A stretch of 64,000 nucleotides of DNA from an uncultured Eubacteriales bacterium (GCA_934502885.1 CAKSUT010000006.1:62001-126000); one strand, 5' to 3'. Positions 24,521-33,719 are shown, numbered from the stretch's first letter. The notes: generated from the sequence alone by a model not told the origin. Numbers and translations: made by a program.

Positions 24521-26788
24521 TTATTCGTCAAACATTTTTACCTGAAGCGCATTTATGTCGTAGTCCTCGAAAAGCGTACCGGTACTGGGAAGCTTATTCT
24601 TTCTGTACTTCGAGAATTTCTTCATTTCGTCGCTTCCGTCATCGATAAATTTAACCGCACTTTCTATCTTCTGGCTCTTCTTTATCGTAAACACCGTAAC
24701 TCCCGAAGCGGTTCTCGTCGCCTTTGAGGGAAGCTGGTCGGAGTTTATTATGATAACCTTGCCCGACGACGCCTTTATCATGAACTCACAGACAGGTTCT
24801 CTGCCATCCTTGGGAGGCACGTACATAATCGCAACCGCCCCCGAATCGTCGCTGTAGGCGTTGGCAAGCTTTTTGCGGTTGGTCTTTGTGGCGTAGCTTG
24901 AAAGCGGTATTCCTATCGCCTTGCCGTTCTCGAAGAAGATCGCGGCAGTGCCGGTGTAGTCGCGAGTCGGACACATGAGCATTACCTTTTCTCCCTCGTC
25001 AAACGAAAGCTTTGCCGGGATATAGTCGCCGAGCGCGGAGGGTTTTACGGCGTCGAAGTCCTCGGCTTTCGCCTTGTAGACCTGACACTTGTCCGTGAAG
25101 AACAGCAGATCGCAGTCGCTCATGGTGCTGTACTTCGATGCGATAAAGTCGCCGTCCTTGAGGTTCTGCTCCTCGACCTTCTGAGACACGGACTTGGGCG
25201 GAAGAATCTTCTTGAAGTAGCCCTCGTTCGTTATCATGACGTTTATGGGGTACACTTCCTCGACGGGAGCTTCATAAACGGGAGCGTCCTCCTCGAAGAT
25301 GAGCTGAGTTTTTCTCGGCTTGCCGTACTTTTCCTTTACGTTCTTGAGCTGCTTTGCAATGAGCGCCTTGACCTTCTTCTCGCTTGCAAGGGTCGCCTCG
25401 GTATCGGCAATGTCCTTCTCTAACTTTTCGGTCTCGGCAATACGGTTGAGGATGTATTCCTCATTGAGGTTGCGAAGCTTTATTTCCGCAATGTACTCCG
25501 CCTGCACCTCGTCAATGCCGAAGCCTTTCATGAGGTTGGGTATAACCTCTTTCTCGGACTTTGTCTCGCGTATTATTTTTATCGCTTTGTCTATGTCAAG
25601 AAGAAGCTCTTTAAGACCCATGAGAAGATGAAGCTTATCCTTCATCTTGCAGAGGTTGAAGTAAAGCTCACGCTTCACGCACTCGCATCTCCACGCCGTC
25701 CATTCGGTGAGTATATCGGCAACGCCGAGAGTTTTGGGTGTGCCGCCGATGAGGACGTTGAAGTTGCACGAAAAGCTGTCCTCGAGAGGCGTGAGACGGA
25801 AGAGCTTGTTCATCACCGCCTCGTGGTTTGCGCTTCGCTTGAGGTCAATCGCAATTTTGAGTCCGTCGAGACCCGTTTCGTCTCTGACGTCGGCAATATC
25901 CTTGAGCTTTCCGCCCTTGACAAGCTCAGCTATTTTGTCGATAACCATCTCCGCCTTTGTGGTGTACGGAATCTGCGTTATCTCTATGCAATTCGCCTTT
26001 TTGTCGTAGCTGTATCTCGCCCTTACCTTGAAAGAGCCTCTGCCGGTGCGATAGATTTCCTCCATCTTCTCGCGGTTGTAGATGAGAAGTCCGCCCGTCG
26101 AAAAGTCGGGGGCTTTCATTATCTCCAAAAGGTCGGCTTTCGGATTCTGCATGAGTGCCGTTGCGGCGTCGCACACCTCGCCGAGATTGAACGAGCATAT
26201 GTTGCTCGCCATGCCGACGGCGATACCGACGTTGGGAGACACAAGTATATTCGGGAAGCTTGTGGGAAGAAGCACGGGTTCCTTGAGGGTGCTGTCGTAG
26301 TTATCGACCATATCGACGGCGTCTTTGTCTATTCCTCTGAATATTTCCTCGCAGAAGCCGTCAAGCTTTACCTCGGTGTAACGCGATGCGGCGTAGGATA
26401 TGGTCGAATACTGCTTACCGAACGAACCCTTGGAGTCGATGAAAGGGTGAAGAAGTGCCTCGTTGCCTCTCGTAAGTCTGACCATTGCTTCGTATATCGA
26501 AGAGTCGCCGTGCGGATTGAGCTTCATGACCTCGCCGACGACGGTGTTCGACTTGAGTCTCTGATTGCCCATGAGACCTATTCTCTGCATGGTGTAGAGA
26601 ATCTTTCGGTGAGAGGGCTTGAAGCCGTCTATCTCGGGGATTGCTCTCGACACGATAACGCTCATTGCATAGGGCATATAGTTTGTTTCGAGAGTCGCCG
26701 TTATGGGCTGTTCTGTGACGGCATTGACCGCCTCGGTCATGTCATACTGTTTTATTCTTCCGCTCTTCTTTGGTTTCTTTTCTGCCAT
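24521..26788 (-). CDS. Type IIA DNA topoisomerase subunit A (ParC/GyrA family)
   Basis: This is the DNA-cleaving subunit of a type II topoisomerase, 755 residues. The winged-helix/tower region shows YAMSVIVSRAIPEIDGFKPS, KSNTVVGEVMKLNPHGDSS and the active-site Tyr137 in SYAASRYTEV. A coiled-coil gate (LRNLNEEYILNRIAETEKL) follows, then a C-terminal beta-pinwheel of degenerate repeats (ITNEGYFKKILP, FFTDKCQVYKAK, CEFMIKASSGKVIIINSDQL). A canonical GyrA box QRRGGKG is absent, which favours a topoisomerase IV-like role in decatenation. The ATPase partner (parE/gyrB) is not adjacent: the upstream neighbour is ruvB, 27 bp away. The start codon has only a weak ribosome binding site. Confidence 0.9.
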   Translation of the reverse strand: MAEKKPKKSGRIKQYDMTEAVNAVTEQPITATLETNYMPYAMSVIVSRAIPEIDGFKPSHRKILYTMQRIGLMGNQRLKSNTVVGEVMKLNPHGDSSIYEAMVRLTRGNEALLHPFIDSKGSFGKQYSTISYAASRYTEVKLDGFCEEIFRGIDKDAVDMVDNYDSTLKEPVLLPTSFPNILVSPNVGIAVGMASNICSFNLGEVCDAATALMQNPKADLLEIMKAPDFSTGGLLIYNREKMEEIYRTGRGSFKVRARYSYDKKANCIEITQIPYTTKAEMVIDKIAELVKGGKLKDIADVRDETGLDGLKIAIDLKRSANHEAVMNKLFRLTPLEDSFSCNFNVLIGGTPKTLGVADILTEWTAWRCECVKRELYFNLCKMKDKLHLLMGLKELLLDIDKAIKIIRETKSEKEVIPNLMKGFGIDEVQAEYIAEIKLRNLNEEYILNRIAETEKLEKDIADTEATLASEKKVKALIAKQLKNVKEKYGKPRKTQLIFEEDAPVYEAPVEEVYPINVMITNEGYFKKILPPKSVSQKVEEQNLKDGDFIASKYSTMSDCDLLFFTDKCQVYKAKAEDFDAVKPSALGDYIPAKLSFDEGEKVMLMCPTRDYTGTAAIFFENGKAIGIPLSSYATKTNRKKLANAYSDDSGAVAIMYVPPKDGREPVCEFMIKASSGKVIIINSDQLPSKATRTASGVTVFTIKKSQKIESAVKFIDDGSDEMKKFSKYRKNKLPSTGTLFEDYDINALQVKMFDE

Positions 26789-26815
26789 ATCTTATTTCAC
26801 ATCGCCTTACTTATA

Positions 26816-27931
26816 TTATTCGTCGTCTTCTTCGTCAAACACGGAGGTCTGTCCTCCGGTCTTTCCCTTTGCGCTCTGCGGATAGGTTTTTCCGAGGTGG
26901 TTGTAAGCGCGCTCCGTCGCCATGCGTCCTCTCGGAGTTCTGTTTAAAAAGCCGAGCTGCAAAAGGTACGGTTCGTACACGTCCTCGAGAGTTATCGACT
27001 CCTCGCCTATCGTTGCGGCAAGAGTGTCGAGTCCGACGGGACCTCCGCCGAAGAAGTCTATTATTGCGCCGAGCATACGGCGGTCTATGTTGTCGAGTCC
27101 CAACTCGTCTATTTCGAGCATCGAAAGCGCGGCGTCCGACATTTCCTTTGTTATTACGCCGTCGCCCTTGACCTGCGCGTAGTCGCGCACGCGCTTAAGA
27201 AGTCTGTTTGCTATTCTCGGAGTTCCCCTCGAACGCTTTGCAATCTCAAGCGCGCCGTCGTGCTTTGCGTTAATACCGAGTATCTCCGCACTTCTCTCGA
27301 CTATGCTTGCAAGTTCTTCGTCCGTGTAAAGCTCAAGCCTCAGAAGATGACCGAAACGGTCGCGGAGCGGAGACGTAAGCTGTCCGGCACGTGTCGTCGC
27401 ACCGATAAGCGTAAAGTGCGGAAGCGGAAGCCTTATGCTTCTCGCCGACGGTCCTTTGCCCATGATTATATCGAGGTTGAAGTCCTCCATCGCCGGGTAC
27501 AGAATTTCCTCGACCTGACGGGGAAGACGGTGTATTTCGTCTATAAACAGCACATCGTTCTCCGAGAGATTCGTAAGCAGTGCCGCAAGGTCGCCCTGCT
27601 TTTCAATGGCTGGTCCCGACGTTATTCTTATATTCACGCCCATTTCGGCGGCTATTATCGCCGATAGCGTCGTTTTTCCGAGTCCGGGCGGTCCGTGCAA
27701 AAGTATGTGGTCGAGACACTCGCCTCTCATCTTCGCCGCCTCTATCGAGATTATGAGTTTTTCCTTGACCTTGTCCTGTCCGACGTACTCAGAGAGCGTT
27801 TTGGGTCGGAGAGACACATCGTTTTCGGAGTCCTCTTCTATGGCTCTCGACGTGAGCATTCGGCTTTCAAAGTCAAACTCATCCTCGGAAAAACCGCCGT
27901 TATTCAATTTTTCTTTAGTGCTCTTAATCAT
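26816..27931 (-). CDS. ruvB: Holliday junction branch migration ATPase RuvB
   Basis: RuvB is the hexameric AAA+ motor that drives branch migration with RuvA. The 371 residues exceed the usual 330-345 because of about 30 extra N-terminal and a short acidic C-terminal extension. Walker A is GPPGLGKTTLS, Walker B VLFIDEIHRL, the Arg-rich sensor ATTRAGQLTSPLRDRFG, and the RuvB-specific signature MGKGPSARSIRLPLP. The C-terminal winged helix shows GGGPVGLDTLAATIGE and RTPRGRMATERAY. It lies 23 bp after ruvA. Confidence 0.97.
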   Translation of the reverse strand: MIKSTKEKLNNGGFSEDEFDFESRMLTSRAIEEDSENDVSLRPKTLSEYVGQDKVKEKLIISIEAAKMRGECLDHILLHGPPGLGKTTLSAIIAAEMGVNIRITSGPAIEKQGDLAALLTNLSENDVLFIDEIHRLPRQVEEILYPAMEDFNLDIIMGKGPSARSIRLPLPHFTLIGATTRAGQLTSPLRDRFGHLLRLELYTDEELASIVERSAEILGINAKHDGALEIAKRSRGTPRIANRLLKRVRDYAQVKGDGVITKEMSDAALSMLEIDELGLDNIDRRMLGAIIDFFGGGPVGLDTLAATIGEESITLEDVYEPYLLQLGFLNRTPRGRMATERAYNHLGKTYPQSAKGKTGGQTSVFDEEDDE

Positions 27932-27954
27932 TCTTTACCTTTCCTCGCCGCACT

Positions 27955-28572
27955 TTACTTCATGAGAAGCTTCAGTGCTTCACGTATAATTCCCTCAAGG
28001 CTTGCCGCCTTGCACTTCGCGACCGCTCTCGAGGCTTCGTTTTTGCTGTAGCCGAGTACGACAAGAGCATCGACCGCCTCCGCCTGTACTCCCGTACCGG
28101 GGACGCCGCCGGGGATATCGTCTCCCGCCGTATCTATGCCCTTGGCAAGCTTGTCTTTCAGTTCTATTATTATCTTCTGCGCCGTTTTGAGTCCGACTCC
28201 GGGACTTGCGGAAATCGCCTTTGCGTCTCCCTGCGCCACGGCAAGAACGAGTCTTTCGGCAGACAGCGTGGAAAGTATTGCAACCGCACCCTTCGGACCG
28301 ACGCCGGAAACCGAAATGAGGCTCTTGAAAAGCTCGCACTCCTCACTGCTTGCGAAACCGTAAAGCTCGCTTGCGTCCTCACGGACGACGTGATATGTGT
28401 ATATTTTCACTTTGACTCCGGTCATGTTTCCCGACGGGTCAAATGCGTTCTTGCCGAGAAGGTACTCATAGGTCTTTCCGGTAATCGTAACGAGATATCC
28501 GACTCCGCCGCAGTCTATGACCGCCTTGTCACGCCACAGCTCGGCAAGAGTTCCGTTCAAATAGTAGTACAA
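27955..28572 (-). CDS. ruvA: Holliday junction DNA-binding protein RuvA
   Basis: RuvA tetramers hold the four-way junction for RuvB. The 205-residue product starts at TTG 28572 after AAAGGATG. The OB fold shows LAELWRDKAVIDCGGVGYLV and YTYHVVREDASELYGF; two helix-hairpin-helix motifs are ISVSGVGPKGAVAIL and ISASPGVGLKTAQKII; the C-terminal domain that contacts RuvB has AVDALVVLGYSKNEASRAV. It sits between ruvC and ruvB. Confidence 0.97.
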   Translation of the reverse strand: MYYYLNGTLAELWRDKAVIDCGGVGYLVTITGKTYEYLLGKNAFDPSGNMTGVKVKIYTYHVVREDASELYGFASSEECELFKSLISVSGVGPKGAVAILSTLSAERLVLAVAQGDAKAISASPGVGLKTAQKIIIELKDKLAKGIDTAGDDIPGGVPGTGVQAEAVDALVVLGYSKNEASRAVAKCKAASLEGIIREALKLLMK

Positions 28573-28599
28573 ATCAAAACATCCTTTCCCGGTGGTCGG

Positions 28600-29091
28600 T
28601 TACTGCAAGCCGAAAAGGATAGAACCTGCGGAGTAACCGTGGCATATTGCGGCTGCGAGAGCGTCGGCGGTATCGTCGGGTTTAGGCACACTGTCAAGCG
28701 ACAGAAGCGTTTTCACCATGTACTGTATCTGCTTTTTGTCGGCTCTGCCGTAACCCGTGACCGCCTGTTTTATCTGGAGAGGCGTGTACTCGTATATCGG
28801 CACACCGTGTTTTTTGAGCGCAAGAAGTATAACGCCCCTTGCCTGACAGACGTTGACCGCGGTTTTGGCGTTATCGTTGAAGAAAAGCTCTTCTATGGAC
28901 ACCGCATCGGGGCGAAACTTATCGCAAAGCTCGCCGATACCGTCGTATATTTCCGAGAGTCTGTCGGGTACGGCGACGTCTGCCGGGGTCAAAACCGCAC
29001 CGTACTCCACCGCGCGAAATTTATTTTTAAAGCAGTCCACGACGCCGAAGCCCACCGTTGCAAGTCCGGGGTCAATTCCCAATATCAGCAT
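28600..29091 (-). CDS. ruvC: Holliday junction resolvase RuvC
   Basis: RuvC cuts Holliday junctions symmetrically. It has 163 residues, as usual. The RNase H-like acidic residues are in LILGIDPGLATVGFGVV (first Asp), VSIEELFFNDN (Glu), and near the C-terminus PKPDDTADALAAAICHG (two Asp). It is the first gene of the ruvCAB set and is preceded by a consensus promoter. Confidence 0.97.
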   Translation of the reverse strand: MLILGIDPGLATVGFGVVDCFKNKFRAVEYGAVLTPADVAVPDRLSEIYDGIGELCDKFRPDAVSIEELFFNDNAKTAVNVCQARGVILLALKKHGVPIYEYTPLQIKQAVTGYGRADKKQIQYMVKTLLSLDSVPKPDDTADALAAAICHGYSAGSILFGLQ

Positions 29092-29173
29092 TTAATTACC
29101 TTTCCGAGTGATTCGCAGACACCGCAAGGCACTTCCCCACGGCATTTTATCATAACATAGATACACGTCTATC

Positions 29174-29202
29174 ATTATATCACAAACACTCGCTTTTGTC
29201 AA
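29174..29202 (-). promoter_or_regulatory. Sigma-A promoter of the ruvCAB-topoisomerase-yybS-gdpP-rplI array
   Basis: On the minus strand TTGACA (29202-29197) and TATAAT (29179-29174) have a 17-bp spacer. No terminator is evident until after rplI, so up to seven genes could be cotranscribed from here. Confidence 0.88.
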
Positions 29203-29228
29203 GTGGTCGAAAGCCGCCGTTTGAGAAC

Positions 29229-29265
29229 GAAAAAAACGCACCTCGCCGAAGCGGAGTGCGTTTTT
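29229..29265 (-). terminator. Intrinsic terminator after truB
   Basis: On the minus strand AACGCAC and GTGCGTT arms with an internal mismatch flank a TTCG loop and are followed by a T run, directly after the truB stop codon. Confidence 0.78.
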
Positions 29266-29266
29266 G

Positions 29267-30205
29267 TCACTGTCTTTCAATGTCAAATCTCATTATCGCT
29301 TTAACAGCGTCTCCGTCAGGGAACGCTCTTTTCTCACCCACGGCAAAGAAACGTCCGTCGGAGTCGTAGAGCCGGCATCTGCCGTTCGGGAAGAACGACG
29401 AATCGGGAATTTTCGCCTTGGCAAGGTAAATCTCGCAGCCGTTCTTGCAGAGGCGTGAGTAAAACTCGGGAAGAGTCACGGGCGGATACTTCGCAAACGC
29501 CGCCTCGCACGAAACGAGGTGCTTTTCCAGCGTAGCCGGGTCGCCGTCCGCGCTCTCTTTTACTTCGGCAAGCTCCTCGAGAGTAACCGAGTCTTTTACG
29601 TTAAATTCACCGCAAACCGTTCTCTCAAGGCTGTAAAGGCACGCGCCGCAGCCGAGCTTTTCGCCTATATCGGCGGCAAGAGTGCGGATATACGTCCCCT
29701 TGGACACCGAGAAACGTATGACGTAGTCGCTCTCCGACACCTTCTCAAGAACCTCCGCCGAATACACGACGATGCGTCTCGCCTTTCTCTCGACCGTTAT
29801 TCCCTCTCGGGCAAGGTCGCAGAGCTTTTTGCCGCCGACCTTAAGTGCCGAGTACATGGGCGGTATCTGGTCGTAGCCGTCCTCTCCGACAAAGGAGAGC
29901 ACCGCCGCTCTGACCTCACTCTCGGTCGGGAGCTTATCCGACGTGCGAAGCACATTTCCCGTCACGTCCTCCGTATCTGTGGCTGTGCCGAAGCGCACGC
30001 CTGCCGTGTAGGTTTTGTCATGGTCGGTGAGTTCGCTCTGCGCCGTGCAGGCGTTTCCTATAAGCACGGGAAGCACACCTGTCGCCATGGGGTCAAGCGT
30101 GCCGGCGTGACCTATTCTGCGCGTGCCGAAAAGGCGTCGGCATTTTGAAACGCAGTCGTGCGAGGTTATTCCCTCAGGTTTATAGAGGTTGAGTATTCCG
30201 TTCAC
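29267..30205 (-). CDS. truB: tRNA pseudouridine(55) synthase TruB
   Basis: TruB makes pseudouridine 55 in the T-loop of tRNAs. The 312-residue product starts at GTG 30205 after GGAGG. Motifs are ILNLYKPEGITSHDCVSKCR, HAGTLDPMATGVLPVLIG with the catalytic Asp, YTAGVRFGTATDTEDVTG, PPMYSALKVGGKKLCDLARE and SKGTYIRTLAADIGEKLGCG. The C-terminal part resembles a small PUA-like domain. The usual neighbours (rbfA, ribF) are missing; it appears as a single gene with its own terminator. Confidence 0.96.
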   Translation of the reverse strand: MNGILNLYKPEGITSHDCVSKCRRLFGTRRIGHAGTLDPMATGVLPVLIGNACTAQSELTDHDKTYTAGVRFGTATDTEDVTGNVLRTSDKLPTESEVRAAVLSFVGEDGYDQIPPMYSALKVGGKKLCDLAREGITVERKARRIVVYSAEVLEKVSESDYVIRFSVSKGTYIRTLAADIGEKLGCGACLYSLERTVCGEFNVKDSVTLEELAEVKESADGDPATLEKHLVSCEAAFAKYPPVTLPEFYSRLCKNGCEIYLAKAKIPDSSFFPNGRCRLYDSDGRFFAVGEKRAFPDGDAVKAIMRFDIERQ

Positions 30206-30234
30206 TGTGTCCTCCGAATATTTGAAGTATAATC

Positions 30235-30268
30235 AGAAAAAACTGCCGATCCGAGAAGAACCGGCAGT
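30235..30268 (-). terminator. Intrinsic terminator after the Gfo/Idh gene
   Basis: On the minus strand ACTGCCG/CGGCAGT is followed by six T, just after the oxidoreductase stop codon. Confidence 0.88.
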
Positions 30269-30281
30269 CGATGTACCTTTG

Positions 30282-31460
30282 TTATTTGCTTGTTCCGCCG
30301 TAAGTCGAAGAAATATCAACCGTCATTTCCTTGACTTCCTTCTTAAAGGTGGAGTTCTTTATCTTCTCCTGAAGCATATTCCAGTAGAGGTCGGGATCTA
30401 CGGGGATATCGACCGTCTTGTCGAGCCAGCTCGAGAGGAACATTGCGTTGGAGAGATTGAGTCCGTTGATACCCTCAAGACCGGGCGCGAGAAGCTTTTC
30501 ACCGAAGAGGATAGCATTCACGAAGTTCTGAAGAATACCGGAATGGTCGTAGAGAACGCCGTCCTTCTTGGAGACGTCAAACTCTATAACCTCCTTATCG
30601 GGAGCTGCAAAGCCGTTTTCCGCCTCGAAGCACCACTTTCTCTCGGGTACTGCGAGCTTTGTGAATGTAAGCTTTCCGTTCTCGGCAACGAGCTTACCTC
30701 TGTCGCCGGAGATTTCGAGTCTGTTTGTGCCGGGGCATTCGCCGGTCGTCGTGATGAACACGCCTGTTGCGCCGTTTGCGTACTCAACGTATGCGGTGAC
30801 GTCGTCCTCGACCTCTATGTTGTGGTACTTGCCCTCGGTGCAGAAGGCTCTTACCTTTACGGGCATACCCGTAATCCACTGCCAAAGGTCAAGATTGTGC
30901 GGGCACTGATTGAGAAGTACTCCGCCGCCTTCGCCCTCCCAGGTTGCTCTCCATCCGCCGGAATTATAGTAAGCCTGCGTCCTGTACCAGTCGGTGATTA
31001 TCCAAACGACTCTCTTGAGTTCGCCGAGCTCACCGCCCTGAACTATCTCACGCATCTTCTGATACATGGGGGTAGTACGCTGATTGTACATGATGCCGAA
31101 GACCTTGCCGGACTTCTTTGCAACGTCGTACATCTCGAGTACTTTCTTTGTGTAAACGCCTATCGGCTTCTCGGAGAGAACGTTGAGTCCCTCGTTGAAC
31201 GCTTCGATTGCGATAACGGGGTGCAGATAGTGGGGAGTTGCGATAAGAACCGCATCAACCTTGCCCGACTTCAGAAGATCCTTGTAATCCTTGTAATAGG
31301 CAGCGTCTTTCCAGTCGTTCTTTACGGCGTCCATTTTCTTTTCATCGATATCGCAAAGAGCCGCAACTTCGACATTCTTAATAAGTCCCTGCTTGAGGTT
31401 CCTAAGATGTCCGTTACCCATATTTCCGAGACCGATTATACCTAAACGAACCTTATCCAT
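30282..31460 (-). CDS. Gfo/Idh/MocA family NAD(P)-dependent oxidoreductase
   Basis: This 392-residue enzyme belongs to the family that oxidises or reduces sugars and inositols. The Rossmann dinucleotide motif is LGIIGLGNMGNGHLRNL, and the catalytic EKP motif is in VLSEKPIGVYTKKV. The C-terminal alpha/beta domain shows GGVLLNQCPHNLDLWQW, with the conserved His and Asp near the substrate. There is no signal peptide. It sits between truB and a clan GH-A glycoside hydrolase on the same strand but has its own promoter and terminator. The substrate cannot be read from the sequence; a glycan-derived sugar is plausible given the neighbours. Confidence 0.9.
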   Translation of the reverse strand: MDKVRLGIIGLGNMGNGHLRNLKQGLIKNVEVAALCDIDEKKMDAVKNDWKDAAYYKDYKDLLKSGKVDAVLIATPHYLHPVIAIEAFNEGLNVLSEKPIGVYTKKVLEMYDVAKKSGKVFGIMYNQRTTPMYQKMREIVQGGELGELKRVVWIITDWYRTQAYYNSGGWRATWEGEGGGVLLNQCPHNLDLWQWITGMPVKVRAFCTEGKYHNIEVEDDVTAYVEYANGATGVFITTTGECPGTNRLEISGDRGKLVAENGKLTFTKLAVPERKWCFEAENGFAAPDKEVIEFDVSKKDGVLYDHSGILQNFVNAILFGEKLLAPGLEGINGLNLSNAMFLSSWLDKTVDIPVDPDLYWNMLQEKIKNSTFKKEVKEMTVDISSTYGGTSK

Positions 31461-31538
31461 AAAAAATCTCCTTTCCTTAAGTTCATATTAAACGTAAAGC
31501 GTACCCGTGCCGCAAGGCACTTTGCACTCACTGCCGCT

Positions 31539-31567
31539 ATTATAACGCAAGACACCGTTTTTTTCAA
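31539..31567 (-). promoter_or_regulatory. Sigma-A promoter of the Gfo/Idh gene
   Basis: On the minus strand TTGAAA (31567-31562) and TATAAT (31544-31539) have a 17-bp spacer; the leader is about 75 nt. Confidence 0.8.
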
Positions 31568-31642
31568 GGGAAATTTATGATTTTTACAGAAAATGCACAG
31601 TTTTTGAGTCAAAATTGTTGTTTTGTCTCATACCGAACCGTT

Positions 31643-33565
31643 TTACGCCTTTATTTCGAGAACGACTGCGCTGTTCGGCTTCATCGTGATGCGCTTTCCG
31701 TCAGCGGAAATATCTGCGCCCTGATTCTTCAGAATTTCGGAGAGAGAGTAATTTCCGAACGAAAGCTCTGTTTCTGTCTCTCTCGGAACGCAGTTTACGA
31801 CAACGACTATTCTCGTCTTTTCGTCTGCGATATGCTCGGTCACAACGGCATACGGGCTTGACGAACGGACAAGCTTTTCGGGGTTTCTGAGCTTTGTCAT
31901 TGCCTCGTAGAATTTGTAGTAGGGGCGTGCGGTCTTTCCGCTTACAACTCCCGGTACGTTGCCGGCGATATTTTCGATTGGGTACGCAAGGAAGTAAACC
32001 GTGCCGTCGCCGTTCTTATACTCGCTCATAACAGGGCGTCCCTCGTCGTCACGTGCGATAACCTTAACGCTTCCGTCGGACGGCTCTTTGTAATCGACCT
32101 TGTATTTCTCCATAAAGCAGAACTCCGCACCGTCAAGCGCAACCTTATCGGGCTTTGTGGGGTTATAGTGTATCTGCGGAACAAGACCGAAGTACTCGCG
32201 GAAAGGCGTTATCATGCCGTTGCCCATTGAGAGGTAAAGCACTGCGCCTTTCTTCACTCTGTCCATAATGAGGTTCATTGTGTGACCCATTATGCGTTCG
32301 GTGTCAACAGAAGGAATGATGTACGCTCTCGCCTCGGGTATCTCGTCGGTGACGTACCGGAATTCAATGTCAAGTCCCGCCTGCTTTGCAAGTATGAACG
32401 TTCCGTATGCCGCAAGCCATGTGTCGTTTTCCGCAGTGAGAATGCATACGGCGTCAACAATGCGTCCGGGAAGAGACTTATACTTGAAGCTCTCGGCAAA
32501 GCTTGCAAAGTCGGTCATGACGGGAAGCACGGGCTTCTTCGAGAAATCGTCCCTGAAAAGACCGAGCTGTCTCTCGACGGCATTCCAGTCATAGGGAGCA
32601 TGGGTAAGAGCGATCTGCTCAAAGCCGCACCACCACATAAGTCCGTGACAGTTGTGCGCCCAGAGAAGGTGAAGAATCGTATTTATGTATGCCGCAGAGT
32701 TCTCTTCGCTTGCTATCATCGGACCGAGTGTTCCGACCTCCTCGGCAAACGCCGGCTTTCCGGAAAGTCCTCTGTACACAAGCGTTTCTGCAACAGAGTG
32801 CATAACCGACTTCTGCTCATTTATCGGATCTGTCATGCAATGCGGCGTGAAGAGAGGATATGGATGCGTGCAGAGCACATCGAGAATTTCTCCGAGGTTC
32901 TCCGCACAGAAATCGCTCTCATGGAATGAACCGTGAAGTCCCGAGATAACCGGCTTTTGTACATCCTCGGTTTTTATCGCCATGGTAATTGCGCTTGTCC
33001 AAAGGTATGCGCCGTCACTGTCTCCTGCCTCGCCCAAGCAATTGCACTCGTTTCCGAGATCCCATGCGACTATCGCTTTTCTGTCCTTGAAGCGGCGAAC
33101 CATGTATTTTACAAATTTTATCTGCCACTTTATCGCCCTCGGGTCACGCAATACGTTGACTCCCTCGAAAAGCTCGGGAACATAGAGACGTCCGCTCATC
33201 CAGCCGGTGATAAGTCCGACGACAAGCTTGAGTCCGTGCTTTTCGGCAAGGTCGCAGAACACTCCGAATCTGTCCGCCATCTCCTCGGACACGCCTGCTC
33301 GTCCCGCCTCGGTAAAGGGAAGCGGATCTTCTCCCATGCGTATCTCCTTCTCAACTCCCCTGCATTCCTTCAGCATCTTGATAGGCTGAAAATCGGGCCA
33401 GAGGGGGAATATTCGGAGGTACTTTATGTTCTCCTTTTCGAGAAGCTCAAAGTCACGGTCGATTATATCGGGCCGCCAGTCGTGCCACATATTTGTTCCG
33501 GCATGGGACGCCCAATAGTTACATCCGACGAAAAATTCTCCGTCTTTAAAAATCGTATCATTCAT
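31643..33565 (-). CDS. Clan GH-A (GH5-like) glycoside hydrolase, cytoplasmic
   Basis: The product has 640 residues from ATG 33565 (GAAAGGA upstream). The first 380 residues form a TIM barrel with FVGCNYWASHAGTNMW, IKYLRIFPLWPDFQP, IVAWDLGNECN (proton donor Glu after Asn, the clan GH-A hallmark) and SGKPAFAEEVGTLG (nucleophile Glu), plus HGLMWWCGFEQ. Residues about 400-560 resemble a beta-galactosidase-type trimerisation domain (ARAYIIPSVDTERI), and a C-terminal beta domain follows. No signal peptide is visible, so it likely acts on imported oligosaccharides. GH5-type mannosidase or beta-glycosidase activity is possible; the exact family needs a profile search. Confidence 0.8.
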   Translation of the reverse strand: MNDTIFKDGEFFVGCNYWASHAGTNMWHDWRPDIIDRDFELLEKENIKYLRIFPLWPDFQPIKMLKECRGVEKEIRMGEDPLPFTEAGRAGVSEEMADRFGVFCDLAEKHGLKLVVGLITGWMSGRLYVPELFEGVNVLRDPRAIKWQIKFVKYMVRRFKDRKAIVAWDLGNECNCLGEAGDSDGAYLWTSAITMAIKTEDVQKPVISGLHGSFHESDFCAENLGEILDVLCTHPYPLFTPHCMTDPINEQKSVMHSVAETLVYRGLSGKPAFAEEVGTLGPMIASEENSAAYINTILHLLWAHNCHGLMWWCGFEQIALTHAPYDWNAVERQLGLFRDDFSKKPVLPVMTDFASFAESFKYKSLPGRIVDAVCILTAENDTWLAAYGTFILAKQAGLDIEFRYVTDEIPEARAYIIPSVDTERIMGHTMNLIMDRVKKGAVLYLSMGNGMITPFREYFGLVPQIHYNPTKPDKVALDGAEFCFMEKYKVDYKEPSDGSVKVIARDDEGRPVMSEYKNGDGTVYFLAYPIENIAGNVPGVVSGKTARPYYKFYEAMTKLRNPEKLVRSSSPYAVVTEHIADEKTRIVVVVNCVPRETETELSFGNYSLSEILKNQGADISADGKRITMKPNSAVVLEIKA

Positions 33566-33616
33566 AGCAATGTCCTTTCTTCGGCAGAGCCGAATGCTGT
33601 ATTTTTCCACGCCACC

Positions 33617-33645
33617 ATGATATCACACATTTTAGCCTTTGTCAA
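33617..33645 (-). promoter_or_regulatory. Sigma-A promoter of the GH-A glycoside hydrolase
   Basis: On the minus strand TTGACA (33645-33640) and TATCAT (33622-33617) have a 17-bp spacer, 52 bp before the start codon. Confidence 0.82.
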
Positions 33646-33684
33646 TAGTTTTTTTACACTGTGAATTAATGTTTTTTTGTTTTT

Positions 33685-33711
33685 CAAAAAAGACGGTGCG
33701 AAAACGCACCG
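33685..33711 (-). terminator. Intrinsic terminator of the uvrB operon
   Basis: On the minus strand a CGGTGCG/CGCACCG stem with TTTT loop is followed by GTC and six T, right after the 114-residue gene. Confidence 0.88.
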
Positions 33712-33719
33712 CCGTAAAT

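Noticed and set aside
25628..26947. A 439-codon open frame on the plus strand opposite the topoisomerase gene
   Set aside because: It is the mirror of a strongly conserved minus-strand gene, has no ribosome binding site and shows biased composition without any recognisable motif.
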